This document shows positions 37,901 through 51,800 of a stretch of 64,000 nt of DNA, one piece after another. The notes beneath the pieces were generated by a model, which saw only the letters and a list, made by a program, of their open reading frames with translations, was not told where the DNA came from and made no database searches. The DNA is from Plumapathes pennacea (Eukaryota > Cnidaria > Anthozoa > Antipatharia > Myriopathidae), in contig OZ038464.1 of assembly GCA_964036295.1 (NCBI GenBank), forward strand, positions 18,088,443 through 18,152,442, given 5' to 3'. Positions within the stretch are counted from its first letter, which is position 1; every line of letters starts with the position of its first letter. The position numbers and the translations under genes were made by a program.

Positions 37901-40900
37901 TAGTTAAATTACAATAAAAAGCTAGGATTAATATATAAGCTAAAATCTAAGCTATTATATAAGAAAGTACAGCTTTAGAAAGTTCTAATTCAGAACTTCA
38001 TTATGTAGGACCTTATGAAACTGAGATAGGTTCTCAATCTCTCTTAACTCTATTGGGAGGGCGTTCCAGTCCTTAACAAAAATACATCCTGATCTTAAAA
38101 GACCCTTAGTGGTTTCACTCTCGTGATCAACTTCAATTTTCTCTTTTCAGTCTCCCACCAGAGATATATCATACAGTATAGAGAATTTGCTACTTGATAC
38201 CTTGTACAAATGACAGCTGATTAAAACATAAATTCTCTTTTCTCACTCATACATTTCTTTATTTTAGGGTTGGGAGAATTTGTATTTTGAGCTCGGGAGT
38301 GAAAGGGTTAAGAAAGCAACTGATAGATTAATCCTGAGCCCTTGATGCTTTCATGCAGCATATGATACTGAGTGTGCTGTGGGATCTTCAAAGATTTCAG
38401 CATTTTCTAGTGTTCTCCAAGATGCCTTTTGCCTCTGTTTCAAATCACAGCCTACTAGTGCAAAGTCTTCACTTTCATGTTCATTTTCATGCAAATACAT
38501 TTTTATAAGAGATAGTACTGTTCTTTTTTGTTAATTTTTGTAAAGGGTTTTACACATAAGCCTTGATTTGAAAGGCAACACTGCCATGTTGTTATTTGAC
38601 ATAAAAACATTGGCTTAGTCATATGGTTCTTCCTCAGGCTGGTACATCTACATTGAAGCATCAGGTAGGAAGCCAGGAGATGTGGCACGGATCTCAAGTC
38701 CACCAATTACGTTGGCTTCAAATTGCTTAAAGTTCTGGTACCACATGTATGGACCACACATCAACAGTCTTAGTGTTTACATCAATGAGAGTTCCTCGCT
38801 AGGTTTTCCTGTCTGGCAAAAAAATGGAACACAGGGGAATTCCTGGCAACAAGCTGTTGTCCCTGTTCAAAGCTCCTCATCCTACTCTGTAAGTAAAAGA
38901 TGTTTATAAATAATTTAAAAACAAAATTCTCTCAACTATTCAAGAGGAACAAACTTGACTAATGTAGTGAGAATTAATGGCTTGATCCATTTTCATCTGA
39001 GCTAGCTATTAACAGGGGTGCATCCAGATTGGTTTTTACTGGTTTATGGAAACCTGTCAAATTTTTTTTGGTATTCAATTAGGCTCAGCTTCTGGAGAGG
39101 TCAATCTCAATTCTTTTTCTTTGAGAACATGTCCCCAAATTGATACTGATACTGTTCTGGTGAGAAACTGAAGGAGTAAACTGACGTTGATCACTTTTAG
39201 GCCGAATTACTTTTACCCTTTTGATGTATTTTAGGTTGTGTTTGAAGCAACAGCAGGCGCAAGCTACAAAGGAGACATATCTATTGATGACATCACTTTG
39301 GATGCAGGAGCTTGCCCAGCCTCAGGTCTGTTGACAACATCACTCCTACATTTTCCCAGTAGAGGACCAACTCTTCCACATATGTGACGAAATATTGTCT
39401 CACCCCTTCTGTAAACTGACACCGGTCTTTCACTTTGAGAGCTATATTTAAGACTTTTTTTCATAATACCAGTGTTAATCCAACTCATTTTTAGTAAAAG
39501 TAGTCTTCACTTCCAACCCCAGAGAGCCCTACCTTTTAACCAATATTGGGACCCAAGATACCCGGGCCGAATTTCCCATCTGAGAAATTGTTGTGGTAGG
39601 CATATGGTAATGATTTTAATAACTGCCTGGGCACTTATATAATTTTGGGACCTCAAGGGAGGGTACTTAGTAATAGAGACAGGGTGAATTTGAGATGGGG
39701 TAATTATTTTAAAAAAGCACTCAATGCACAGGGTGCTTATTAGAGACGGGGCACTTGGAATCATTATGGTATATGCTTGTTTGGTGGCTTCTGGTCATTA
39801 AGCGAAATTGTTGGTCTTATTGTTACAGTTGGTGTTTGTGACTTTGAGAAAGATGACTGTGGATTTGTGCAAGATAAATCTGACAACTTTGACTGGAAAC
39901 GGATGAAAGGGTCAACACCCACACCAGGAACCGGCCCACAGGTTGACCACACTCTTGGATCTAGGAAAGGTAAGAGTGTTGTGTTGGGTTCTGAAGAGGA
40001 TGCATGCATGATCAGTAGTGTGTACCAATTTTGTCTGTGCCATAGCTTGTGCAAAGAAAGCATATTATTTTTATTGTAAGCTGAATGAATCTCAATTTTC
40101 AAATGAGTGTATGGTATATTGTACAGTCGAACCTCCTATAAGGCCCCTGCATAGAGCAGCCATGTTTGTTTGTCATGCCATAAGTACTCCTTTGTACAAA
40201 GTAACTCTGTCCCCACAATCTGACCATTGTAGGTCAACTGAAACCACAGGATAAAATACTGCTAGTACATGAGACTAGGAGATACAGTACATGTATTGTG
40301 ATCTTTTACTTTGGTGAACATACTAGTTTTTGCTTCTTTTCTTTTACCCTTTCACTCCCAAGCTCAAAATACAGATTCTTCCAACCTTGGAAGAAAACTT
40401 CTGAGTGATGTAGTGAGAATTAATAGTTCAATCAGATTTCATGTGGGCAAGTTATTAAAAGCCAAGCTCTCCTTACTGTATGATATAGTTCTAGTGAAAA
40501 ACTGAAGGAGAAAATTGAAGTTGGTCACTCTTGGGAGTGAAAGAGTTAAGGTACTGTGAAGCTTGTACACCCGCTAGATCTGTGCCACCCTAAACTTGTG
40601 TGTCAGCTTTTGGTGCAGGTTATAAATTAAAGTGTTAACAATTTTAATTTAACTATGCAGGATATTACATGTATACAGAAGTGTCTTCCCAGAGCAATGG
40701 TGATAAAGCTCGCATGGAAAAGAGTTACCTCAAAACCTCGTCTCAGGGCCGATGCCTACAGTTTTGGTACATGATGTATGGTTCAAACCTGGGCAGCTTG
40801 AATGTTTACCAGAAAGTTGGAAGTAATTTACAACCAATTTGGAACATCACAGGAGACCAAGGTGTTGGAAGGACCTGGCTCAAAGCGCTTGTAACACTTA

Positions 40901-43900
40901 AGAGCACAGTTGACTTCAAGGTTAGTGCGCATATTATATTGTAGCTCTTTTGTTGTCTACGGCAAGGTGAAATTAATAAATTTCCACTAATTTGCCGTGG
41001 TGTGGACTCCTATTTACCATGATTTACGTACGTTTTTATCATCACATGGTCAAAATGTTGTGTACTCACGGGGCGCTTCGCCGAGGGAGTCCACAACTAA
41101 TTTTGACCATGTGATGACGTAAATTGTGGTAAATAAGAGTCCACACCACGGCAAACCAATGGAAATTTGTTTTTTACCACAATATTTAGAAATATACAGG
41201 AAAGTTTCATTGTATTTTGCTGCAAAGCGTGACTTGCTGGCGTCAACATCATTGTCTGGACTCTTATTTACCATGGTAAACTGACCAATCAGAGAGCGAG
41301 AAACTAGTGTGTTGTGGTGAAAATATGTTTGTTATGGTACAGTCACTTTGCTTTTGAGTCAATGGGTGTAACACATTGTGGTCCTGCAGGTTGTATTTGA
41401 AGGCACCAGAGGCTCTGGGCCAAGGAGTGATGTTGCAATTGATGACCTGTCCACAACTGATGGGGCTTGTTCACAATGTAAGTTCTTACTTCAGGAGCTA
41501 TTTATATAATTCACCCAATTCTAGATATATAATACAGAGTTGAAGTACAATGATTGTTCGTAGATGTTTTCTGGCCCAAATTTGTGTGATAGAAATATAA
41601 CATAAAGAAATGCATGCAAAAACAACAACAACAACAACAACAACAAAAAAAACAGAGAAGAAAAAAGGTACTAGTACAGACTAGCTGATATTCAGACCCC
41701 TCACAGTCAGAGTATTAATTTTTGCCAAGTAAACACTTTCGTGTGGGAACCATGCTTCTCATTGGTGAGGAAATTAATTGATAACATTATCATTGAAGGT
41801 TCAGGTTAAATATAACGGTGAGTACTCTTCTGGTTTCAGCTGTGGGTGACTGCAATTTCCAGAAAGGCTGGTGTACCTGGAGAAATTCACCAACAGGGGA
41901 TCAGTTTGATTGGATCGTCGGCTCAGGGAGGACCCCTTCTTCTCTCACTGGCCCAAGTACTGACAGACTGGGCTCAACGTCAGGTTAGAACATCAAACCA
42001 AGCAAGATGTATCAACTCTCTCACTGGGGTCTTTTGCATCTGTGCCACATCTCCCACATGTTAATGTTGATTTTGCATTTTAGAGCTGTTCAGAACTTTT
42101 TAAATTTGTCCCATGATAGTTTAAATATGACTTGACAGAGCACGAAAAAGCCATCATCAACTCATTTTATGACAAAGGTTGCCATCAGCTCTAAATATTT
42201 CAACTTGCCAATTTCTATCCCCACCACCACTCCTGCAAGATCCACCTCTCGACCAAGTAGGCCTCGATCTCCCTGAAAATTTGCATATTCTGAATCTACA
42301 GTAGATACATAGTTGCAAGTAATGTTTTTTGTTTATTTGTACAGGAAAGTACATCTTCATTGAAACCTCCAGTCCAAGAAAGACTGGGGACAAAGCACGG
42401 GTGTTCAGCCAGCAGTTCAAAGGGTCAGTCTCCAAGAGTCAGTGCTACACCTTTTGGTACCACATGTATGGCAGCGCCATAGGGACCCTGAACATCTACC
42501 AGAAGACTGGTAACGTAGAGAAGTTGATCTGGACTCTAAGCGGCAATAAAGGAAACAAGTGGTTCAGTGGTCAAGTATCTGTAGGCCAGGCCAGTAACTA
42601 CCAGGTACAGCAGACCTGCTAACTCATCCAAACTCACTCCCAAGTTCAAGAAATGCAGATTCTCGTAACCATTCAAGAAGAAACTGTGTGAGTGATATAG
42701 TGAGAATTGATAGTTCAATCAGTTTTCATCTGAGCAAGTATCAAAAGCAAAGTTCTCCTTACTATATGATATATTTCTGGTGAGAAACTGTAAGAGAAAA
42801 CTGAAGTTGGTCACTTTTGAGAGTGAAGGGTTGACCCTTTCACTTCCAAGAGTGATCAACTTCAATTTTCTCTTACAGTTTCTCACCAGAAATATATCAT
42901 ATAGTAAGGAGAACTTTGCTTTTGATACCTTGCTCATATTACAGCAGATTGAACTAGCAATTCTCACTACATCACTCACATTTTCCTCTAAAAGGTTGCA
43001 AGAATGTGCATTTTTGATCATATATATATTTTTTGATACTAGTGTATGTGACACAAAGAGCGAGAAAAAAAGTACAAAAGTATAATTCAAATAATTATCA
43101 CTAAAAATATTGGTTTTAGCTCAATATTTCCAGCTTAGCAATCTACCCCCACCCTACCCCCAAATATTTTTTCCCTGAAGCTGAGTGGCACCCAGACTCC
43201 CATCCTGAATATTCCGCCTGAAATTTGTAAAGGTTGGCATCTGTTCATGCTCATGTCATCTCTGCGTTCTGAGCTACCGCAGCTTTGAGTGATCACACAT
43301 GGAGAAATAAAGTATTGTAATGGACATACTGTATTGAATTGGACATATCTCTGGTGCAGTCAATCTGGCCCAAACATTGCATTCCTTGAAAGTTCCCACT
43401 TTCGATTCCGGATTCGTTTTCTCTCTGGATTCACTAAAAATGACACCGGATGCACAAAAAACTAGTGCGAACGCTTTCACGAATCTGGAAACAAATGTCT
43501 TGAATCTAGATTAATTTGCTCTAGTGTAAACGGGGCCTAAGGCACGGAATCTTAATGGCCTTTGTTTTTCTGTTTTTCTTTTCAGCTTATAGTGGAGGGT
43601 GTGAGAGGAAAAAGCTACCTTGGTGACATCGCCATTGATGACTTTGAGTTTAAGCCGAGCTCTTGTTCAGTAGTGCCAGCTGGGGCAGCTCCTGGAAGTC
43701 CTTCAACTGTCACGACACCAGCTGTATTGACTACTACATCACCAGTTGGTGAGTACATTAACACTAAAAAACTGTCAGCCGATTGTGGCCATTAGTTGAG
43801 TTCATAGAGCCGTTTTCGGATGACTGTTGAAAACCAAAACCAAAGTAATCACACAGGCCAATCACAGAGACTGAGAGAAAACAGTTCAGCCAATTGGAAG

Positions 43901-45791
43901 CCAAAGTAATTTGCGTTTGGTCTTGCGTTTGGTTTTACTTTCCAATCAGCAGTGCGAGTACACGCCATCGCTTGCGTGAGAAGTGTTTGGTTTTGGTTTT
44001 GGTTCTGTTCCTGATTGGCTGAGCATGCTGACAAACTCGTGTGGACCAATCCGAAAGCGAAGCAAACGCAAAACCAAAGCAATCACACAATTACTTTCGA
44101 CAGTCATCCGAAAACCGCTCTATGTAAAAACATGCTGCTTAGTTGGAGATTTCATTTTTATTGTATTAAGTGGCAACCCTGATAGATACAATTAAATACG
44201 TTTTGTTTTTCAGTAAACGCTGGGATAAACTGCAACTTTGAACAAAGTCTGTGCAAGTCGTGGACACAGGACACTACAGATGTCTTTGATTGGACACGCA
44301 AAGCAGGACGTACAAGTTCATTTGGCACTGGCCCTTCTGTGGATCACACATTAGGAACTGGTAAATATGCTTTCAGTTTTAACCCTTTTACTCCTGAGCT
44401 CATAATACAAATTCTCCCAACTATTCAAGAAGAAAATGTATGAGTGACGTTGTGAGAATTAAAAGCTTAATCAGCTTTAAGTACCGTTTGGTTTCTCAGT
44501 CAAATTACTATTAGTGAAACCCCTCGTAAGCGACCATCTCTCGCATGCGACCGCAACCACCCTATTTGGATTGGACTGCATATTATCGTTAAAGTTATGT
44601 AAACTGACTACAGTGAAATTTTGTTACAGGCAATGGACATTACATCTACATTGAGACCTCCTCACCACGAAAACTCAACGATAACGCCCGTTTGATCAGT
44701 TCCGCGTTACCCGCTACAACAGGATCTACTGGAAAGTGTCTCACTTTCTGGTACCACATGTATGGGGCCGATATCAACAGGCTTAACGTTTATGTCAAGA
44801 CGGGTCCACACAGCACTTTGCTGTGGAGCAAACGGGGCACTCAGGGCGACAAGTGGATAGAGGCCAAGGCAACGGTGACCAGTAGAAGTCGCTTCCAGGT
44901 ACAAATTCTCACAAACATTCAAGACGAAAATGTATGAGTGTTGTAGTGAGAATTGATAGGTCAATCAGCTTTCATCTAAGTAAACTGCGAAGCGGCAAAT
45001 TCTCAATTCTTTAGTCCAGTATCCTGTAGGACATTCCGGGCTACCAGACTTTCACTGTCCGGGCTTGTAGATTTTCCCGACAACTTGCTCTGTATGAATT
45101 ACAGTTGAAGCTTGCTATTTCGGGACATTAAAAAAGTTCGAAATAGCGCGGTTTCGAAATAACCAAGCCAATAATCTAAGATGATTCAGCTTGAAATAAC
45201 GGGGACTTCGAATTAACCGAGTTCGAAATAGCGGGGACTTTGAATTAACCGAGTTCGAAATAGCGGGGAATTCGAATTAACCGAGTTCGAAATAACGGGG
45301 ACTTCGAATTAACCGAGTTCGAAATAGCGGGGACTTCGAATTAACCGAGTTCGAAATAACGGGGAATTCGAATTAACCGAGTTCGAAATAACGGGGACTT
45401 CGAATTAACCGAGTTCGAAATAACGGGGACTTCGAATTAACCGAGTTCGAAATAGCGGGGACTTCGAATTAACCGAGTTCGAAATAGCGGGGACTTCGAA
45501 TTAACCGAGTTCTAAATAACGGGGACTTCGAATTAACCGAGTTCGAAATAGCGGGGTTCGACTGTCTGTGGACTTGTGATTCATTGCTACAGCTTGCGCT
45601 TGGGTGAACAAGAAATGTTATTTGTTCACTTTCAGATTGTTCTTGAAGGAATCAATGGCAAGAGCTACCGTGGTGACATTGCCATTGATGACATTTCCTT
45701 AACAGATGGAGCCTGCAAGATATCATCCAGTATGTGCTGATTTTTTACTCTTACTAAGCAGAAGCGGGTGTTTTTTTAAGGGGAGAGAGCA

Positions 45792-45822
<31 letters not shown>

Positions 45823-48800
45823 CATCCCAAGGTTAATCATCATTAATAGAAATAATACAACAGTTGTTAATTAAAATGATAGTTTATAATAATTAGAAAC
45901 AACAATAGGTCGTATAATAAACGATTGATGGCACTTTGTCTGATAGGCTCCTGTAAGTTTGAGGAAAGCCACATCTGTAAGTATACTCAGGATACAACGG
46001 ATGATTTCAACTGGCGGCGAGGGAGCGGTTCCACCATTACTGCAGGAACAGGACCAACGGCAGATCACACGCTAGGAACGCCATCTGGTGAGTAGTGACA
46101 GCTGTTGCGATAGAGCGCTTTTCGGATGACTGTCGAAAACCAAAACCAAAGCAATCACAGAGCCAATCAGTGAGGCGGGCAAAAACACGTCGAACCAAAT
46201 TGAAGTTAGAGCTAAACCAAACCAAAACCAAGCAATTGCGATTTGTTTTACTAACCAATCAGCAGTGTTAGAACACGACATTGCCACTTTCTTTCTTGCG
46301 GGATAACATCGCAATCAGGTTTTACTTTTGCTCTTGATTGGTCAAGAGTGTTGCTAAACTTGTTAGGACCAATCGGAAAGTGAAGCAAACGCAAAACCAA
46401 AGAAATCACACGATTACTTTTGACAGTCGTGTGCTAAAACAGCTCTATGCAAGGAATTGCGATAATTTCTGTACATGGAAAGATTGTCGTGCCTGTCTAT
46501 TATTCCACCTGATATAAACAGCATGGTCGGTATGTGGTCAGTATGCGGTCGGAAAGTAGTCGGTTTGTGGTCGGTATGCGGTCGGAAAGTAGTCGGTTTG
46601 TGGTCGGTATGCGGTCGGAAAGTAGTAGGTATGTGGTCGGTATGCGGTCGAAAAGTAATCGGTTTGTGGTCGGTACCGTTGTTGGTCTTGGCGTGCTATG
46701 TTTTGGTTCTCGTTCTTGAGGCTAAATAACGGTCGCTTTTGTTTGGGTTTTCAGGTTTTTACATGTTCATCGATGCGTCAACCAACAGACAGGGTAAAAA
46801 AGCACGATTATTGAGCCCCCAGGAGCCGAAAACAAGATCCAAGTGTTTAGAATTCTGGTACCACATGTATGGCGCCACAACGGGGACGCTGAGCATTTAT
46901 AAGAAGACTGCGGCCGGTGTGGGAGCGCGCATTTGGACGGAGAGTGGTGACCAGGGAGACGAATGGCTGATTGCTAAAGTTCCTGTGTGGAGTCCGGTCA
47001 GGCCCTTCCGGTTGTCCTTTGAGGGTATGGTCGGTTCTGGAGGAAAAGGAGACATTGCCATTGATGACGTCAAGTTCATTGATGGAAACTGCCCTCCACC
47101 AGGTCATTTTTCTATTTATTTTCTGCTTTATTGCTTACAAGTGATTTTGTCAATCGTCCTCAAATTTACTCACCAAATCTGTTAAAACCAGTTAAAGTTG
47201 GTTACTTTTGCTTATGATTTGTATAGTTGGTTCTTGATTGACAGAAGCATACAGTCAACTCTTAAGCGGACACCTCTCTAAGGCGGAATCAGCATGCAGA
47301 TTTGGGCCTTTCTGATTTTCACTTGTTTCTCTGTAACTGAACTCTTTCTAAGACGGACACTTCTCTAAGGAGGACACAAGATCTAGTCCCAAAGGTGTCC
47401 GCCTTAGAGAGAGTTGAATGGATTCTCTTCTACAAAAGGAGGTATTAGCCGTGCAGTGTCCCATAATGGAACATTATTTTTCTGGCAGGTGATTGTACAT
47501 TTGAGACCGGCTTGTGCACATGGCGAAACACGAGAAAGGAGGACGACTTTGATTGGCTGCAAGGAAAAGGCAAGACTCTTTCACAAAGTACCGGCCCCTC
47601 CACCGACCACAGCACGGGCACCGTCAATGGTACCTACATGTACATAGAGACTTCAGCACCTCAACGACAAGGCGATAAAGCTCGACTTCTGAGCCAGTTC
47701 TTCGACTCGGTTCCAGCACAGGGCAGGTGTATCCAGTTCTGGTACCACATGTTTGGGTCGCACATAGGAACACTTAATGTCCTGTGGAAATACGGCCCTG
47801 GAAACTCATCTGAGACACTGCTGTGGACACTCAGTGGACAGCAAGGCAGTACGTGGCAGTTCGGCAAAGTGTCTGTCCCAAGGAAACAAGTGAAGCATTA
47901 CATCGTGTTTGAAGGCATCCGGGGCAGTAGTTACAAAGGTGATATTGCTATTGATGACATACAGTTCACCACAGGGGCGTGCTCCATCGTACCGGCCAAT
48001 GCAAACCCGATTCCCTCCAGCACCGTCGCGCCGACCACCAAGTTTACTCAGCCGCCAACTATACCGAAGTCTCAGTACAACTGCGATTTTGAGAAAGACA
48101 AGTGTTCCTACGTTGATGAGTCAATCACAGACGTTTTCAACTGGACGAGGAACCAGGGACACACCGGATCAGGCGGCACAGGTGATTGAAAAAAGACTTT
48201 TGCAATAGGTGTCATATGTGTAATAGTTAGTTGCTTTTAACCCTTTCACTCCCAAGATCAAAATGCAGATTCTCCTAGCTTTTAAAGAGGAAAGTGTATG
48301 AGTGATGTAGTGAGAATTGATAGTTCAATCTGCTGTAATTTGAGCAAAGTAAGTATCAGAAAACGTCTTTTTTTGTGTTTTTCCAAAATAGCTTTTTTAC
48401 ACATATTTGCCCTGTTTTAGCAGCATTTTATTTTTTAAGGGAAAAAAGCATTGGTTTTAGCGGACAATCCTGGGAAGTTTCTTAAAATGGATGAATCTCA
48501 CTAAGTACAATCTTATGTCCGCTAAATTCTGCAAGCCTTGGCTAGGAAAATCAGGCTGCAGAAATTCTGCAGCCTCAGGCTGGAACATAGGCCGCAGAAA
48601 TTCTGCAGCCTCAGGCTGGAACACAGACTGCAGAAATTCTGCAGCCTCAGGCTGGAATATATGATGAAATATGATGAAATCGCAATATACTACATTAAAC
48701 AGGATTCAGAGCAACTGCAGAATGCCCTGCCACTTCAGGAATTTTTATATATTCTTTTGTCTTATTAATATATTCTTTTAACCCTTTCACTCCCAAGAAA

Positions 48801-51800
48801 AGCAAAGTTCTCCTTACTGTATGAAAACATTATTGGTGAGAAATTGAAAGAGAAAATTGAAGTTTATCACTCTTGGGAGTGAAAGGGTTAATGTATCAGA
48901 GTTGGGAGGTGTGTGAGTGTGTGAATGTGCGTTGGTGTGTAGAGTTGGAGTGGAGTGGGGTGGGGGAGAGGGGGGGGGGGGGGGGGTTCGATGGTCATTT
49001 CACCCAGAATCTACAAGAACTTGAAATAATCTTTACTTTTTTACTGTCTCATATAGTAGCGATGCTGAAGGACTTTTTGAAATTTTAATAAAGTTAATGA
49101 TTCATTCATTCGTTCATTCATTCACAGGTCCCGGTCAAGATCACACCAAACTGCAGGGCGTGGTGGGGCCAAAGGGTCCCGGTTCTCTTCAGCAGACACA
49201 AAGTGGGAGTTGTATTCACGTGTACTTGGGTGGTTTCAGGAAACCCAGTCCTGGAACAACCCTTGTCTATTACAGAGGATGTGGGCAAGAGCGTTTGGAG
49301 TTTGTCATAACCTCGGACGGATATTGGCAAATGACGAAATTCAAGACTTGCCTTCAGAAGAGAGGGGGCGGGGGACAGAATGCGGATGACGTTGTGTTCG
49401 GGAGTTCCTGTTCTGAGAAGTGGCAGCTGACGGCAAAGGGTTCAATCCAGCACGTTGCTACCAAGAAATGTGTCATGCCCTTGAAGAATTACGTCAACCC
49501 TCCTGATAATACCAAGCTGGTCCTGTCTACCACGTGCGACAGTTCAAATCAGTTGTTTCGCTGGCAACCAAGTAAGTCCATGAACTTGACGTCACTTCCG
49601 GTGGTCAGCGTTAATCGCCATTACAATCTAACTTGGTCTAAATTAGTCAACTCAGAACGTTTTCCTGGTTTGTCCACAAACTAAATAATAATATTGTTTA
49701 TATCAGTCCACAACATGTCTCACAGTTCTTAATTGCTAAAACTTCTCAAACAACTGAAGCACAGCAGTTGTAATGTTGTGTTTTAATTCTTTTCAGCAAT
49801 GGGCTACTATCTCTTCATTGAAGCGTCTTTCCCACGAAAACCCAACGACACGGCAAGGATTGTTTCTCCAACAGTGAACAGCCCATCCACGGCCAAGTGC
49901 CTGTCGTTCTGGTTTCACATGTATGGAGCCCACATAGGACAACTTAACGTCTATATGAAAGTTGGAAACAGCTTCGGCAACGCAATCTGGTCTCGCTTTG
50001 GAACCCACGGTGACCGTTGGATCAACGCTTTAGTTCCGCTGACCAACAAGAGCCCGTACAGAATTGTGTTCGAGGGTATTCGAGGCACGAACTACGCTGG
50101 TGACATAGCTATTGACGACATCTCTCTGAGTAATGGCAGGTGTCCAGCAACTGTAAACTGTGACTTTGAGAATACTTTTTCTAAGTTCTGTGGTTGGAAG
50201 AATCTAAACTCGGACAGAACCGACTGGCGATATGGACAAGGCAAGACTTCTTCCGTCAACACTGGGCCTTCCAATGATCACACTTTTGGAGACAGCAGAG
50301 GTAAAGTTGCTTAAACGTATTGACAGACTTTGATGGTGTACATGTACTGTTTAGTGCAAGTATTATTATTGACCATTTCAGTCCTGAGCGCTCCACATTT
50401 CTTTTTTGGCCTCCAAGAGGAAAGAAACACCGCAGAAATACGTTCTTGACGTCACTTCCGTTGGTCAGCGTTCGTCTCCATGGCTATCTAGCTTCTCATA
50501 ATTCGAGTTAAAGTTTCACATCGTGTGCAAGCCTCGTTTTTTTTTTTGCACAACCTGCGTTATAGAAAATGCCTTGAACTAACTTACAGCTGAGTATCGA
50601 GTCCTAGTGTTAAGTTTTTTGGTCCTCAGTGAGGTTTTACGATCGATCGATTGATTTAGAACGAACTACAAAGTCTGCACCTGAATCCACGGTTTTGTGC
50701 AATAACCGCTGATCAAAAGCAAAGTGACCGCACGACCGAAAAACGTATTTCCGCGGTGTCGGAAAGAGAAGATCTAGTCACTTCCACAAGTAAAGGTTAA
50801 GCATTTATTTCCCTCTTTTCTGAGGCAAACTTCTCCTTTCAATACAGTCAACTGCACAAAGTTCAGTAATAGAGAAAATTCTTGGTGATCCCCGGCTTAA
50901 GTTCAAGCTAGTCAGACTATTAATTCTCGTAATAGAACTTAAACATTTTGTTGAGGGCAGATTTGGAGAATTTAATTTTCGATACGTGGGGATTAACCAC
51001 TGCTTTGTTTTTCGCTTTCAAGGGCATTACCTGTACCTCGAGACATCATTCATTCCCAGTGGCTCAAACGCCCGTCTGCAGAGCACCGTCATCTCCCCGC
51101 AGAACGGCAAGTGCCTTCGTTTCTGGTACCACATGTACGGTAGCAGCATCGGCCAGTTGAATGTCTACCTATGGCAGTCTGGACAATCTACTCCAGGTTT
51201 CGCCGTGTGGACGCGGACGAAGGGACAGGGGAACCAGTGGCTCGTCTCTCAAGTTTCGATTACCAAATTTGTACATGTTACGGTAAGTTGGCTTTTCAAT
51301 TTTTTCACTCGACATTCTGATTCTCCCCGACCACTCAAGAATTGAAAGGGGGAGCGATGTTTATAAGTTTTTACCCGAACAAGTTTTTAGTCTTCAAGCT
51401 GGATAATACAGTGGAACCTGCCTGAGCGACCACCTCTCGTAAGCGATTTGAAGTCTTTGTAAACTCTTGAGGAAGGGCTGCACTCCCAGGAGGGCCAGCT
51501 TTAGCGGGATTAGGTTACGGTCAAATCTTCGCCTGGTTGTTTGCCTCTGGGGAGAATTGCATGTAAAGGACCCTTCACTCCCCTTCCATGTAAACGGCCC
51601 CTTAGATGCTTAAAAACTGTGAAGACCACCCAAACATCAATTGGTTAAGTGGTGTCTTGATATCCTGCAGGTCGTGTTTGAGGCTGTACGTGGCACAAGT
51701 TTCCAAGGTGACATTGCCATTGATGACGTCACACTCATGGACGGCGCATGTCCAAGTCCTGGTTACTGCGACTTTGAAAAGTTTGATACTTGCACCTGGA

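Noticed and set aside
45190-45560. CRISPR-like array of 32-bp repeats
   Set aside because: There are no unique spacers; the units are directly abutting, and the setting is a eukaryotic intron inside a MITE.
46475-46729. Repetitive open frame [11 protein letters not shown]
   Set aside because: A 33-bp minisatellite stays open because the period is a multiple of three; it is intronic.
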